Shown one piece after another: positions 34,614-47,538 of a stretch of DNA of 64,000 nucleotides. Each line of letters starts with the position of its first letter. Position 1 is the stretch's first letter. Where the stretch lies: assembly GCA_021234155.1 (NCBI GenBank), contig JAJEKV010000052.1, positions 3,466,254 to 3,530,253 of the forward strand, given 5' to 3'. The translations under genes were made by a program, and so were the position numbers. This DNA is from Isoetes taiwanensis. Its lineage: Eukaryota; Streptophyta; Lycopodiopsida; Isoetales; Isoetaceae. Under the pieces are notes generated by a model. That model was given only the letters and a program-made list of their open reading frames with translations, was not told the origin of the DNA and ran no database searches.

Positions 34614-35402
34614 TTAAGGAGCTAGTGCTGCAAGACCCTCCGTCTCAGCCGGCTCAATAGTTTGCTGGTGAAACTGGAGTATCTGCTGTACCTCTGGAGG
34701 AAGATCCCCGGACGTGAAGTCGATGAAGTCATCCATGCAGTATTCGGCGAGCTCATAGAGAACCTGCGCCTTCTCTTTCCCTCTGAGTCCTGCCACTACG
34801 TGGTATGTCCACATGATGTCCTCCAATAGAAGGAACTCGTGTCCTTGATGATATATAACCGGGATAACATCTAACCCAGCCAAGCGCCCACCCTCCTCAC
34901 GGCGTGGCGGCATCTCCTGCGCCAACTGTTTCCACCGGACAAAATCGTCCATGGCAACCCACTCGTCTTCCTCCTCGTCCGACATTTCTGGCCCCTTGCC
35001 CTTCTCTACAGGTAGGGTTTCGTCCTCCACATACTGGTCCATAAGAATGGCGAGAGCGAAAGAGACTTCAAGAAACTCTTGCCCCTCATGACTGACGACC
35101 CGGGGTCGCCGAGCCCACCGGAGCTTGCCTCGGAGTAGCTCATACCCTCTCTTCCCCCCACCAAGCATTTCCTTGACTACTGCTCGGTCAATATAGAGTT
35201 TAGGTGGCTCCCCCAAAGGAATACAGAGAGGAAGCATTTCCTCTACATAAAATTGCAGAAACTCAGCATAATCAGGGTGTTTCTGCATGTTCGAGATGAG
35301 GTCAATATGCTGGGAGAGGAAAGGCTCTAAGAGGTCGAAGGCCACTTGGGGATCCCAGTGCTCCCCATCCTGATACCAAGCAAGCAGATCCATGGCGGCC
35401 AT
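34614..35402 (-). CDS. HisLTR ORF2, unknown 262-residue protein
   Basis: Intact ORF starting MAAMDLLAWYQDGEHWDPQ, ending 11 bp from the 3' LTR. Features: SQHIDLISNMQKHPDYAEFL, an acidic patch (EMSDEEEDEWVAMDDF), and VIYHQGHEFLLLEDIMW. It is acidic, with no transmembrane segment, zinc knuckle or catalytic motif that I recognise. The acidic stretch beside an H3-bearing ORF1 invites a histone-chaperone-like idea, but that is speculation. A real gene is supported by length, a sensible start and a conserved position in both HisLTR copies. Confidence 0.65.
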   Translation of the reverse strand: MAAMDLLAWYQDGEHWDPQVAFDLLEPFLSQHIDLISNMQKHPDYAEFLQFYVEEMLPLCIPLGEPPKLYIDRAVVKEMLGGGKRGYELLRGKLRWARRPRVVSHEGQEFLEVSFALAILMDQYVEDETLPVEKGKGPEMSDEEEDEWVAMDDFVRWKQLAQEMPPRREEGGRLAGLDVIPVIYHQGHEFLLLEDIMWTYHVVAGLRGKEKAQVLYELAEYCMDDFIDFTSGDLPPEVQQILQFHQQTIEPAETEGLAALAP

Positions 35403-35517
35403 ATGCGCTGGAAGGAAGGAGGAGGAAGAGTGGACAAAACCTGAAAGTGAAAGTGAAACCCTAAAACGGTCTTTAAAGTATTTATAACCCTTATGCTGAC
35501 GTCAGCATTCACTATCA

Positions 35518-35550
<33 letters not shown>

Positions 35551-35639
35551 TTTTGAAAGAAATATTAAAATGCAACTAACAAAGACACGATAGCAAAATT
35601 GGTTCTCTATTGATATAGCAAAATTAAATACATTAAAAA

Positions 35640-36928
35640 TGCCCTCGGGCCACTATGGACGTTCTCCCCGAATCCTCCGGGCAAGGGCGAGGTCCTTTGG
35701 CATTATAGTGACTCGCTTTGCGTGTATCGCGCAAAGATTTGCGTCACTAAAGAGTGCTATGAGGTAGGCTTCAGCACCTCTGTAAAAGCCAAAATCGCAA
35801 AGGTCCAGGCGAAGATCGGTTTTGAATTCTTGTGCTATTTCCGAACCAATCTCTAAAAGGGTAGCTTCCTTATCAGGAGCTCGGCGGTCTTCGATACTAC
35901 GGATCTCCGTAAGGCCCGCGGTACGGGTACGAACCGATGGGGCTTCCTTGGAGGGGGCGAGGTTTGGGGATTGGTCCCTTCCTCACGTAGTACCGTCTTA
36001 CCAGCGGTAGCGGGGTGGGAGTGGGAAGCATCCACCGTTCTCGTCTCCTGGCGGCTTTCGTATTCTTCCCAATGGTGCCGACAATCTTCAACTTCTCTCT
36101 ATATTATTCTTGGGACTTATGTGCCCACGGACTTCCTCCGCCGTTTCCTCGGTGGCTCATCGCTTTGTTGAGGCCCCTGGCCGGTTCTCTGGCCCGGTTT
36201 ATCCATTTTTTGGTGTAAGTCCTGCTGGTTTTGTCTGTTGCTCTTTATGTAGCCTCTCTGCTTTGTGCCCCTTCTGTTCCTCCCGAATTGGCGGGACGCG
36301 TTCCATATCAGCTTCCACTGGTTGCATCGTAGAGCCCGCGATCGCCGGATCAATTGACGATAGCGGTCGGTACGACGAGCCATATCCATCCGGACATGTA
36401 TCGGTATTGCGGTGATATCGGGGATTTCACCCCAAATGAATCCACGGAAGCGTCGTGCCACTCATATGGGGGTAGCTTCGAATGCTTCATGGTTAATAAT
36501 AGCCCACCCATGGCCAAGGTACCTATACTCTTTACTCCGTGTATATCAGTATCGCCCTCTCTAGTTCCCACCGATCATGCGTCCCCTTGAGCCAAAGCTT
36601 CGGGATCACGGACGCCTCAAGCTGAATAAAGCCCTCCTCGGCGTGTTCTTCACACTGCGGGGGATAAAACTTGATCAACACCATAACACGGTGGGGCCGC
36701 TTTCGACCATGGTATATGGCAGCTGATGGAGATTCAGCTTGATCAAAAACTGCTCCGAAAAGTGGAATATAGGATAAGGGATCCTTAGGTTATCACTAAA
36801 ACGTTGTGCCAGCTCATTCAGAAGGATGTCTACCACGTCATTTGTCGGTGGCCATGCCCAGCGATCATGGCATAGATTTGGGGTATATTAAGGCTAGAAG
36901 GGTCCAAAGTGGTCTTAGTGATGGCCAT
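35640..36928 (-). pseudogene. HisLTR ORF1 with histone H3 domain, copy B
   Basis: Counterpart of 20093-21373. Identical long stretches include the start ([12 protein letters not shown]) and the H3 end ([20 protein letters not shown]). Frame breaks occur in the middle (Gln-rich region, KPHRF region, AEAYL region), all where the two copies differ at CAG/CTG. The TAG at the conserved Gln of LPFQRL is present here too. Confidence 0.75.
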
Positions 36929-37582
36929 AAGTAAGGCGCTGGCGCTTAGGAGAGCAGTAAAGGTGGCGCTAGGTCACGAGGCAGCCACTGGGAAAAAGAG
37001 AGACAAGGTTTGGGCCGCTTGGGTCTGGCGGCTATGGCGGCGTCGAAGCGAGCAAAGCGGCAACAGATACAAGAAGGAACTCAAAAAAAGCGGCCGTTAA
37101 CTTTTAAATTTTAAATTTTAAACTAAAAAAAAAAAAAAAAAAAAAATACGGCGGAAAAAAAATATACGCGCGAAAATACAAAGCGGCGCTGACCCGGTTA
37201 TACGTGTTTCTTTCCGCGTTCTAAGTCGTCCAAACCCTGTCAGCGCCGCCATTGGGTTTGGCCTTCTGCTGGTCCCCTTGCGACCTGACGACAACTCCTT
37301 TAGGGTATTTCGGGTACGCTCGACCCATTGGAGCAATAATCTGGTCGATCCGAGCTACGAGGAGGGAGTTATGGCGAAAACAAAATTCAAGTTTCTAACC
37401 CTAATTTCTAACTTTAACCCCTTCGCTAGGGAACACTATCTCTACAACCCGGTCATTCGTCCCATACTAAGCCAACTAACACACGGGTGACAGAGTTGGA
37501 ACTTTCTAGACAAGAGTTTTTCATCCCCAACTAACGAGTTAGAGTATGGCCAGTGCAACAGTTTTGATTCACCAGAACCATT

Positions 37583-37594
37583 GCTCTGATACCA
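37583..37594 (-). promoter_or_regulatory. HisLTR primer-binding site (tRNA-iMet type)
   Basis: The minus strand reads TGGTATCAGAGC one base after the 5' LTR end, complementary to the 3' end of plant initiator tRNA-Met, the usual primer of plant LTR retrotransposons. Confidence 0.85.
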
Positions 37595-37595
37595 C

Positions 37596-39020
37596 TGTGA
37601 CGCTCCCAGAGTCCATACGATGCTCCCATCGTATAGATACGGGACTTCCCCTCCCATGGCGACTAAATCACCACGGCAAGGCCCTCCGTCATGCTCGGAC
37701 TACTCGGGATGGCCAAGTGTCCGGGTGAGGATCACGGAGGTGTCATTCGCCCCACGTCCTCTATGGGGAAATCCTATGATAGCGGAAGCATACATATACG
37801 TTAGCATCCAATCATAATGCAAATAAAATACCACCGCGAAGGGTGGCCCATCCTCATCAACATGGCAAAGATAATCCATACATAACAACATAAAACAACA
37901 CAATAACAGGCACTACCCCGGGCTCAGACTCCAAGGGATCAACTGACAGCCAGGGTCTCAAGATATCAACAGACGGAGATATAACAATGGCGTTGGCTGG
38001 CATAAGACAATGGCTAGGGTTGTCCACTCCATCCGCCCCTCCTGTGCACACTTTGCAGATAGGCCGTATCATGCTATGACGTGCTTGTAGCCCTCCGGAG
38101 ACGCAATCCCAAGGAATCAACCTTTAGGACTACTCCGGGTTACATCTCCCCGGTCCGATGAGGCAGGTCAGGGAGGCGTCCCCTCCCCGGGTATGACGGA
38201 TCCCTGGGTGCGCTAGAGGATACGTGCCCCCTCAGTGAACCCCGCATCCGTACCCGACTTACTCCCCTAAATCTAAAGGTCAGCTCACCAACCCGTTCGA
38301 GCCTGTATGCCATAAAGGCTCCCACCCTCCGCCCGGGGAGTGTCGGACCCATACCCAGCCCACACACATTGGATCGGCTATAAGTCTAGCAACTTTGTAG
38401 GAGTCCCGTAGCAGCTAGGCGGGACCCCACCCCGATTCACCTTCATACCCGTTGTTTGGTTTGAACCACATCATAGCATCCACACGGCGGGTAGGCTCTT
38501 GTGCACAGGCCGCAAGTACAGGGTTTTAGGGGTTCTATCTAGGAGCATCTCTACTGCTAGATGGCCTTTAGGTCTCTACCCACCCCTTTAGCCCATACAA
38601 CACCATAGGAACGGAAAGAACTAAGCTAATATATCCATCCATCCATCCATAACTTGAATAGAACATAAAATAGAGATTAACCTACTCAAACAAGGGTTAA
38701 TCCTACGACTAACTAGGAAAACCAAGCTATCTACACACTAACCCGTGTCCTGGCTGGAGCCATGGTCTCGGTATGGGTCCATCACACTAGGCTGGCGGGT
38801 GGTTGATGATAACTCAAGCTTGGCTGATAACTGTTGCTCCTCCTTAGCTCCCAATTCGAATTTGGGAGTCAAAATGGGGCAGGACCCCTTTTCCTAGGCC
38901 CAAAATGGAAGGTCCCCCCTGGCCAATCGATTTGGGCCAGGTGGCGCCCCCTTGTTGGTGCTAATTAACTAATTTAGATTAATTAGGGTAATTAGGCCAA
39001 ATACTTTATAATTATCCACA
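37596..39020 (-). repeat. HisLTR-B 5' LTR
   Basis: Complete TG...CA LTR, 1425 bp, from TGTGACGCTCCC to TTATCCACA on the plus strand. Confidence 0.85.
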
Positions 39021-39384
39021 ATGGATTTATTAACATAGCTAAATAAAACCATTGTGGTTGACTTCCACTTAGACAATTACCCCCTTATATCTCAGTGACG
39101 TGTCCCGACATGCATACGTATACCGTATAAATGCCTGGAACGTCACACACGTCGGCTTCCACCACCAGCTCAGTTTACTCTACCACATCCTGCTCCTAAA
39201 CGTCGTTTGCCTTACTCCAATAGCCCACAGAACAACGAAATTTTCCTCCACCCGTTCATTTCACTCCAGCAAGGGAGGACGAGCTCAGACTCCTTCCTCC
39301 AGTTCGTTTTAGTCCTTCTCCCATAGTCCAGCGTAGACAGCCTCCCCGGAGGCAAATCACACCAACTCCATCCATCTCGCTACT
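39021..39384. other. Intergenic stretch right of HisLTR-B
   Basis: Unit 2 copy of 23476-23840; no feature with good coding signal. Confidence 0.4.
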
Positions 39385-40273
39385 TGATACTACACTAAGT
39401 GGGAGCAGTCAGCGCCACGCAACTCCTGTATTCTATGACACTTCAGGAGCTGATCAGCTACGTCACCAACCTCGACTACTTTTTCCCAGAGAGAGGGAAA
39501 GCAGCTCCCTCCAAGACCTGCCCACACCAAACCTCTCAGCATCTACTAGTACACCATCTTTTGCTCCCGTGTCAGATGAAGAAACTCCTCATGTTGATCT
39601 CTCAAACGAGGACATAGCAAAGCCACAAGACTCTATGTTCGAATTCAAAGCTCTTGCGAGTGAAAACCTCAGATGAAGATGACAGAGTCATGTACACTGG
39701 CCCCAAACGCACGGCACAACAAGTTGCTCGGGTATCTGGTTCAGTCTCAGAGATTCAGAAAAGAATGCTTGTAGCTGTCCCAGCTGATAATGATGAAACT
39801 GGGAAGCCATTCTGGCTAGCTAAAGTACTGGAGGTAACAAGAGAGGACCCACTCAATTAAAAGTGCACTGGATGAGAACAAATGCTGCCAATGCTTTCAG
39901 TGGGAGTTATACTTTGAAGATGGTAAAAACAGGAGTGGGAAGGAGAGCAAAGTCCAAAGCAAACACTGCTGTCATAGATCTAGCTGAAGTAAAGGTTCTT
40001 GCATATGACTTTGTTTTTACTGTTGCTAATAAGTTACGTGCGGTCACTCAAACTTTAATAAGGTCGGCATGTGGATTAGATAAACAACCTAGAAAGGTGG
40101 CCAAAAAAGATGATGATGAAAACTCACTTGTAGACAGTGAGGAAGAAGATCATTCGAGTACATCCAGTTTTGAGAGTGAAGATGAGGATGAAGGCTCTAC
40201 TGATCAGGGACTAAATGAGTCTGAGGATGACATGCATCCTGATATTGCTGCAAAATGTAAGTTTGTCCGATGA
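39385..40273 (+). pseudogene. Acidic-tailed gene remnant, unit 2 (clearer copy)
   Basis: The readable translation runs SASTSTPSFAPVSDEETPHV, EDIAKPQDSMFEFKALASEN, a frame change at CAG, DDRVMYTGPKRTAQQVARVS, KRMLVAVPADNDETGKPFWL then AKVLEVTREDPLN, another change, then HWMRTNAANAFSGSY, AVIDLAEVKVLAYDFVFTVA and an acidic Ser-rich tail (SEEEDHSSTSSFESEDEDEG). The FWLAKVLEV...vHW...GsY...I-D-L pattern suggests a small barrel-like module often found in transposon-associated proteins, but I cannot name the family. Possibly the C-terminal part of a transposon gene. Confidence 0.5.
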
Positions 40274-41690
40274 CTCGAACATGTAAAGAACAGAAAATGC
40301 AGGTGATGAGGGTTTGTCAAAATGTCCTATATTTTTGACAATTTTGTTCATAATTTTGTAAAATTTTCACAAGCTTTGAATATATCACTTGTTTGTCACT
40401 CTACTACCCTTGCTGTTTTTTTTATTGCCCCTTTTTTGCTACACTTCATATAAGTAGCTATTTTTTGTTTCAAATTAGGAGGATGAAAATAGTTATTAAA
40501 TATTTTTGCATACAAGCTATGTTCAATCAACCCCTCAAAAAGGGTACCTAAATTAGCTAAATTGTCACACTTGTCACGAACAAACCTTCAAAATGGACTT
40601 TTTTTAGGGAATCTTTCAAAGATTCATACGGAAATCGTTTGTTTAGAGCAAATAAGTGCGTTTCAATTTAAACTTTATTGAAAGAGTAGGAAAATTTCTG
40701 ATTGGGTTTAAAAACTTTGCCCAACACTAATTTAGATCACACTCATTTTATCCAATTTTTTCTTTCTTATATGAGCTAAATATATCTAGTAAAAGAAACT
40801 AGGGAAAAATGACAGAATTTTGGATTTATTGGTGGCAGTTCAGAACTTGGCACGTGTTTGGCTCTTGTTTGTATCTCCTTGATGCATCGCTCTACCTAAG
40901 ATTTGATTGGTCAGTGGTATACTGCAATTGGTCCATGCAAAATCATTGATGATAGTTGCACCAGACAAATGTTTTCATTCACAACCCTGTTTGATAATTT
41001 TGTTGACATGGTACAATCGTTTAAGGCCTAATTGTTATGAGCTGAGTATTACGTAATGAGAGGAGAGAGGATAATTAACCCAATCTCAGCCCTAGATTAA
41101 ATGCTATAGTTACCATGCCCACATTGCTGGGCATAATTTGGGCACCTATAAATGCCGGTGTTTTCGCAAGAGTGATCCATCTTGATCTAAACTAGTTTCT
41201 TAACCAAAGGTATTACAACCCATTAATTGTCGTGGTGCAAGTTTTCATTACATAAAATGCTGTATTAGAGACGATACCATTACATTGGCATACCTTTCAA
41301 TTTGTGAGATATAACCAAAGTTGAAATCTTATAATCATTTACATGCATACTTCAAATGTTAATCCATTGCAATACCAATTATAGCCTACGCAATTGATGG
41401 CAGGGGAGGCATTCCGCCCCATAGGGGCTCTAGGCGATGCCGTAGCCGAGGCGGCGCACGAGCAGCGGAGCCGCAAGTGCCGCTGAGTGCCTTGGTGGCA
41501 TGTTGGAGCCTAGGTGCCATGTTTGAGCCACCTTGGCATGTTGGAGCCTATGTGGCAGGGATAGGTTCTGTACGTACGAAATTATTTTTCTGGACATATA
41601 AAGTCCAAAAATACGTATTTTTCCCTCGCTGGCCGGAAAAAAAAAAAAATCGCATAAGCAAAATCTTCAGTAAAATAAAAAAAAAATATA
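40274..41690. other. AT-rich non-coding spacer, unit 2
   Basis: Near-identical to 24733-26140. A Helitron-like hairpin GCCCACATTGCTGGGC occurs near 41117; without a CTAG end I do not call an element. Confidence 0.4.
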
Positions 41691-41935
41691 ATAATTTTGC
41701 GTAAGCGAAACCGTTTCGCTTACGCGAAAAAAGTTTCGCGTAAGCGAAACTGAAGGTTTCGCTTACGCGAAAGTTCAAATTTTTTTTATTTTTATTTTTT
41801 TTTCCGGATTTTTTTGTCGCGTAAGCGAAATCTCTGTTTTGCTTACGCGAAAACTGTTTCGCGTAAGCGAAACAGCTATTTCGCTTACGCAAAAATTAAT
41901 TTTTTTTTTAAAGTTTCGCGTACGCGAAAAATTCC
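41690..41935. repeat. Inverted-repeat cluster, TTTCGCGTAAGCGAAA family
   Basis: About nine alternating CGTAAGCGAAA and TTTCGCTTACG words in 245 bp, forming nested palindromes around poly-T and poly-A tracts. No coding sense. Confidence 0.8.
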
Positions 41936-42054
41936 CGATGCCAGAATTTTTTTTGCCGTATTTTTGACGTATTATACTTCAAATTTGTGTCTTATCATTC
42001 GAATAATACATATTGAGTATAAAACATATACAGTATTGAACCTATCCCTGCTAC

Positions 42055-42690
42055 GTGGCATGTCGGTGTTGGAGCCTAGGTGGCATGTTGGAGCCCACAT
42101 GCCATGTTTGAGCCACCTTGGCATGTTGGAGCCTAGGTGGCATGTTGGAGCCCGCGTGGCATGTTTGCGGTTAGGTGGCATGTTGGAGCCCGCATGGCAT
42201 GTTTGAGCCACCTTGGCATGTTTGAGCCTGGGTGGCATGTTGGAACCTAGGTGGCACATTTGAGCCAACTTGGCATGTTAGAGCCTAGGTGGCATGTGGT
42301 GAGCGACCTTGGCTTGTTTGAGCCTAGGTGGCATCTTGTAGCCTGCGTGGCACGTTTGAGCTACCTTGGCATGTTTGATCCTAGGTGGCATGTTGGAGCC
42401 TAGGTGACATGTTTGAGCCACCTTGGCATGTTGGAGCCTAGGTGGCATGTTGTGAGCCAGCTTGGCTTGTTGGAGCCTAGGTGGCATGTTGTAGCCTGTG
42501 TGGCATGTTTGAGTTACCTTGGCATGTTTGAGCCTCTAGATGGCATGTTGGAGCCCAGGTGACATGTTTGAGCCACCTTGGTATGTTGGAGCCTAGGTGG
42601 CATGTTTGAGCCACCTTGGCATGTTGGAGCCCGCGTGGCATGTTTGAGCCACCTTGGTATGTTGGAACCCCGATGTAGCATGTTTGAGTC
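42055..42690. repeat. Minisatellite, ~19-20 bp unit, unit 2
   Basis: Same array as 26505-27130 with equal length and order of variants. Confidence 0.9.
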
Positions 42691-43870
42691 CTTTAAGAAA
42701 TGCCTATATGATGCCTATCTTTGGTTTTTTGTATCAATATGTCTTCTACAGTTGCCAAGTGATGGATATCTTCAAGTTTCATGCTCTACAAGCTCACACA
42801 CATACATGTATGAAGTCAAATGCTAGTGAGTGTGTCAAGCATGCATACAACTCTTTTATGCCACCATTTTGTGGCCATATTGGCATGTGGACAACTTGGT
42901 CATACATGGATTCTTAGAAAACCATAAAAAACCACACCTCAAAAAAACACTACCTTAGGAAACAACACCTTAAAAAAAAACATCCCTTCAAAACACCATA
43001 CCGCCTGAGAAAATAACACATCCTTAAAAAAGAAACTACACCTCCTTAAGAAACCACACATTCTTAAGAAAAAAAGATACAGCTCCCTAAGAAAAACTAC
43101 AATATATCGTTGAAAAAACACACTTCCATATAACTACGTGTAGGTTTTTTCCAAATCTTAAAAAAATAATCCGTATTTTGTTTTTACTGTTGTTTTCAGT
43201 TGTGGACCAAATGTTGAGGTTGTAGTGATAATTTAGGTGTGTATAAATAGATATACAGGAAACAGCCAAGCCATCGGCTTTGGCCTCCACCTGCTTCTTC
43301 TTATTATGGCACATTTTATTAACCTGCAAGATGAACCATGAGGACCTCTACAGGTGCCGCCAGCTAGAAATAGAACTTGAAGACTGGCTGACTGTCGTTG
43401 CTATGAATCCCGTCCGCTTCTATCCTGATCCCTTTGATATTGTAATCCATCTTCTATGGAATCCAGAGCATGGTTTGTTCATGATCAAAAGGATCTCAGG
43501 AGCGCCTGTTGACGATGAATTGGAATAGCTTTTGAAGTTTATGTTGTTTGATCATGCTATATTTATGCCAACAAAATCGCGCCAGGCGTGATTTGAACTA
43601 CGAAAATCTAAGTTTTGTAGCCACTTGCTTGCCTTATTTATTGATAAAGCAATAGTATTTCACTCTATAGATTTCGTAGTCGTCCATGATGGTATAAAAT
43701 AATAAGCAATTTTCTACTTTTTATATTGCCAACATTCTGTCATAATATGTAGCAAAATAACAGGGGGTTCCAGGGGGATTTGATATGGATATAATTCCTG
43801 AAACCATAGGCCATATCCATAAAGCAATTCAATGGGTTATTATAAAAAAAACATAGATTTAAGATAAAAA
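42691..43870. other. Non-coding spacer, unit 2
   Basis: Copy of 27131-28310. Contains a 66-codon ORF at 43331-43528 (NHEDLYRCRQLEIELEDWL, PVRFYPDPFDIVIHLLW), which looks protein-like but is not recognised; in unit 1 it is frameshifted at CAG/CTG. Confidence 0.4.
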
Positions 43871-44306
43871 ATAGTCACGTTAGCTCACTGGTTAGATTGG
43901 TTAAAGTAGTCTTATTAGGACATTGAGTTATTTTGGTAGAGGTAGAGATTCGAGCTCTCGTATTTCATATTCTAAAACCTTAAGCGAATTCGTATAGAGG
44001 CTCGATATACCATCAAAACCTTAGGCAAACGCGTATTTGACATCTCAAAATCATAGGCGCCCCCAGTCATAAATGAGCATAATCGAAATGAGAGGTGCCC
44101 AGAGGCTCCAACATACAGTCTGGGCCATAGGATTGACAGATCCGACGACTGTGGTAGTCCAGGGTGCACCTCGTTTAGAATATGGGTGATTTGCATCGAA
44201 TTTTTGAATGCCGTTCAATTTCAACACAAAATGCATATTCCTAGGCCGAAAATGAACTCAGTGCAAAAGTGTGGTTAATTCAGTGTAGGATGTTATCATT
44301 TTAATA

Positions 44307-46731
44307 CTAGTAATGGTGCCCAGCGTTGCTGGGCATAAATTTGGCCTGAGAATGTTTTGGCCGCAATTAGAAGAGCTTGCAGTAATAATCCAACTTGTAT
44401 TACTTACTATTATAATAAAAACTTTTGAAAGCTTTAACAACGTTTTAAAAGAAATCTAGCTCCATGTTAGATAGTGATGCATCCGTATCTTTTGAGCTTT
44501 GAGTGGTGCTTGTTCATAGCAAGTCTGAGGGAGGAAATTGTTAAGTTGAGCATGTTTTCTCGGTATACATTCAGATCATACCTACCTCCTCAAAATGTTG
44601 TAGTGACACACTAATGTTGAAATATAATATGTGAATATTACGGGATTGCAAGATGAACACTAATAATGTCACTCTAGCAAAATTTAACATCATCTTACAT
44701 TTGGATATTATAGTCCAAAAACTTTTCTACCCTTAAGCAAAGTTCAAAACCTGTTAATGATAGAACCAAGTCACTCTTCCATGCCATTGTGAACTCATGT
44801 TTTGTAATAGCATATGTCTAAATGCTCGAAAGTTCACACTTGATAATACCATGCATTTGAACTACATTCTAGGTGATTTGTTGTGTGTAAAGCAATGTAC
44901 CTTCTATTGTATTAAAACAATTATAAAATCCACCACAACAAATTCACACATACAACAATTTCAATTAATTGTAATCTTGGTGCCTTGTTCCAATATTTTG
45001 CAACTATTCTACTCTAAAGAGACATGTGCCCACAATTATAAAATCCACTACCACAAATTCACACATGCAACAATTTGAATTAATTGTAATCTTGAACAAT
45101 CAATATGCAATAATACCTCAGAATTGTCTGTTTCTGTTTCAAACTACTTACTGTGTTGGGCTGGTCGAGGATGTAACTGGCATTTGGGCCTCATACACAT
45201 AGTGGGATGTCATACACTCGATAATCCGCCTTGCAGCATGGCAGTAAATGTGCAGTTAAACAACATCTTGAAAATGCATCCTTGGATACTCAAGCTTCGA
45301 GCTTTTTCTTATTTGGTCTAACAAACATCTTCTTCTTCTTCTGGCATCTAACAGAAGAATAGTCCTGGGTTTTGCCCTTCTAAAGCATTAACTTTGGGCA
45401 TATGTGATTGTATAACTGTCATAAAGTCATAGTAAAAGCATAACGTATTCACTTGCCCAATTCTTTGGGCATCTGTCTCTCCTCTCACATTCAGTAGGTA
45501 GTAGGACACGGAAAACATGTAAACATGAGAAAACCATAAGCATCATATGGCTAAAAGACGATTTCACATATGGTGTTGGTTACAGGATGTTGTGATCCGC
45601 TAATTTCTTTCTCGCCATATTTTCTCCATCTATATCCATCATGAAAGTGAGATTCCGTCTCTTGTTACGAGTTTTCGGATTTTTCTGTAAAACGTTGAAG
45701 AATTACATTACTTTTAGCACGACCATTTCAATGAGATGCTTACAAATTTGCAAATGTTTGCGAGACAATTGCATGTGCAAATGCGAGTCTTTGTCGAAAA
45801 TGCTGAGAGAGCTTATTTAAAAATATTGCAAATCTAGAAAATGGGGTGATTCTGCAGAATGCAAACCTGCCATTACCATGTCTTAGGAAGCTTCGCATCA
45901 AACACCACTGTATGATAAATGTTGATGTCGTCAACACCATTTTTCCATAGCTTCATTGTTCTTTTGCTCATTTGTTCTGTGATCAATTGAAAGATCAGCT
46001 TGCCTTGCTAGCTCATTTAGAATTTTTGGTAGAACCCATCCACAACCAATCAAAACCCTTCCAATCCAAGGTATCTGCAGCGATCATGCCATTTGGGATT
46101 ATAGACTTTGTAATCGAACTAAAGCTCCATCATCACTTATTTATGCTCCTCTTCTATTCATATTCTATTCTTGATGGGATGCTGAAGCATTTGCCTCAGT
46201 GGCCGAATTCATGCTACACTGGTCGGAATTAACATTACAATGGCAAATTGCTACTTTTCTTGTTCTTCAGTGCAAGGAAAATGACCTAAAACAATATGAA
46301 ACAGAGGAAACAAAAACTTAGAACGTTCAAACCTGAATACCATCATCAAGTAGACCACCCTCTGACTCACCATGCTCCTCCCTCTGGCTATAACATCGAC
46401 ATAGCCGGGCTTCTCTGCTCAAGCCCCGCAACCTTACGAAACCTAATCATTGCAAGCTACTTGTGGATATTTTGCATCAAACAGAAACCTAGAAATCCGC
46501 AATAAACTCTACGTGGTATCTTCAATAGAACAAAGGTTTGATCCATAACAAAGGTTTGGCCGGGATAGCGAAGAAAAGCGAGTAATGGCACCTCCAGGGA
46601 AGAAATAAGACCTCCTAATCATCAGGGATCTTGAGAAAAGATCGATCGCCTCTATAGTTGTAGAGCACCCTTTGGCTGGCAAAAATGGCAGGCCACATTT
46701 GCAAAATTAAAAACACGGCCACCGGATACCT
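44307..46731 (-). mobile_element. Helitron, unit 2, interrupted by CACTA-2
   Basis: 3' CTAG at 44307-44310 with the hairpin GCCCAGC/GCTGGGC beside it, as at 28754. Cut on the 5' side by CACTACAAAACC at 46732. Confidence 0.8.
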
Positions 46732-46749
46732 CACTACAAAACCAAAGCC

Positions 46750-47250
46750 TGTTCACGGCGTCTATTACGGCGTCCGGGCGTCGATTTAACGTCGATGATC
46801 GGCGATCAAACGTCGATAAACGACGTCTATTTCGGCGTCGGGGCGTCGATAAACGACATTTATCGCGTCGCTATCGGCGCCGCAACAGCGGCGTCTTTAA
46901 GCGGCGACGGCGCGTCGTTCAACGCCGTTGCGTACATTGGGGTCGACACGCGGCGACGCTGCTGAGTGGCCCCGGTGGCCGGCCGGTGGCGTGGCGGATG
47001 ACTCGGGTAACGTCGTTCAACGGCGAAAAGTACGATCATCATGTCCGGGTCTGGCGTTGGCGTTGCCGGTAGCGTGGCTGACGTGGGCACCCGCGTGTGA
47101 AACGTCGTTCAACGGCGTTGTCGGGCGTAATTGTCACCGTTCGCTGGCGTGGTATGCCGCTGCTGGCGGCTCCGGCGCCACCTTGATTAACGTCGTTCAA
47201 CGACGTTGCTGACGTGGCGGCCACGCAGACAACGTCGTTCAACGACGATT
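46750..47250. repeat. CACTA-2 subterminal palindromes, unit 2
   Basis: Same GTCGTTCAACGAC-rich block as 31190-31690. Followed by the AT-rich block 47250-47538. Confidence 0.8.
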
Positions 47251-47538
47251 AAGGAATTTTGATAAAAAAAAAATATTTATTTAATATTATTCAATATGAT
47301 TTAACGGACAGTTAATATTCATATTCAAAATTAACAAATATTTAATATAAATAAATATTTAGTAATATTTATTAATATTAATATTATCAATAATATTAAT
47401 AGTATTAATAAATATTAAATATGAACAAAATAAATCGAGAATAAATATTTAAAAATTTAAAAATTCGAAAAATAGAAACAAATATTGATTAAATTATATT
47501 AGTATTCAGTATCATGGTAGATAAGCATTATTGTTTAA

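Larger units (their letters stand above)
33777..39020 (-). mobile_element. HisLTR copy B (3' LTR truncated by the duplication)
   Basis: Same element as 17613-23475. The 5' LTR is complete (37596-39020, 1425 bp), the primer-binding site is clear, ORF2 is intact and ORF1 is partly scrambled at CAG/CTG sites. Only ~826 bp of the 3' LTR remain (33777-34602). Confidence 0.85.

Noticed and set aside
41110-41125. Helitron end at the GCCCACATTGCTGGGC hairpin
   Set aside because: There is no CTAG at the expected distance and no matching 5' end.
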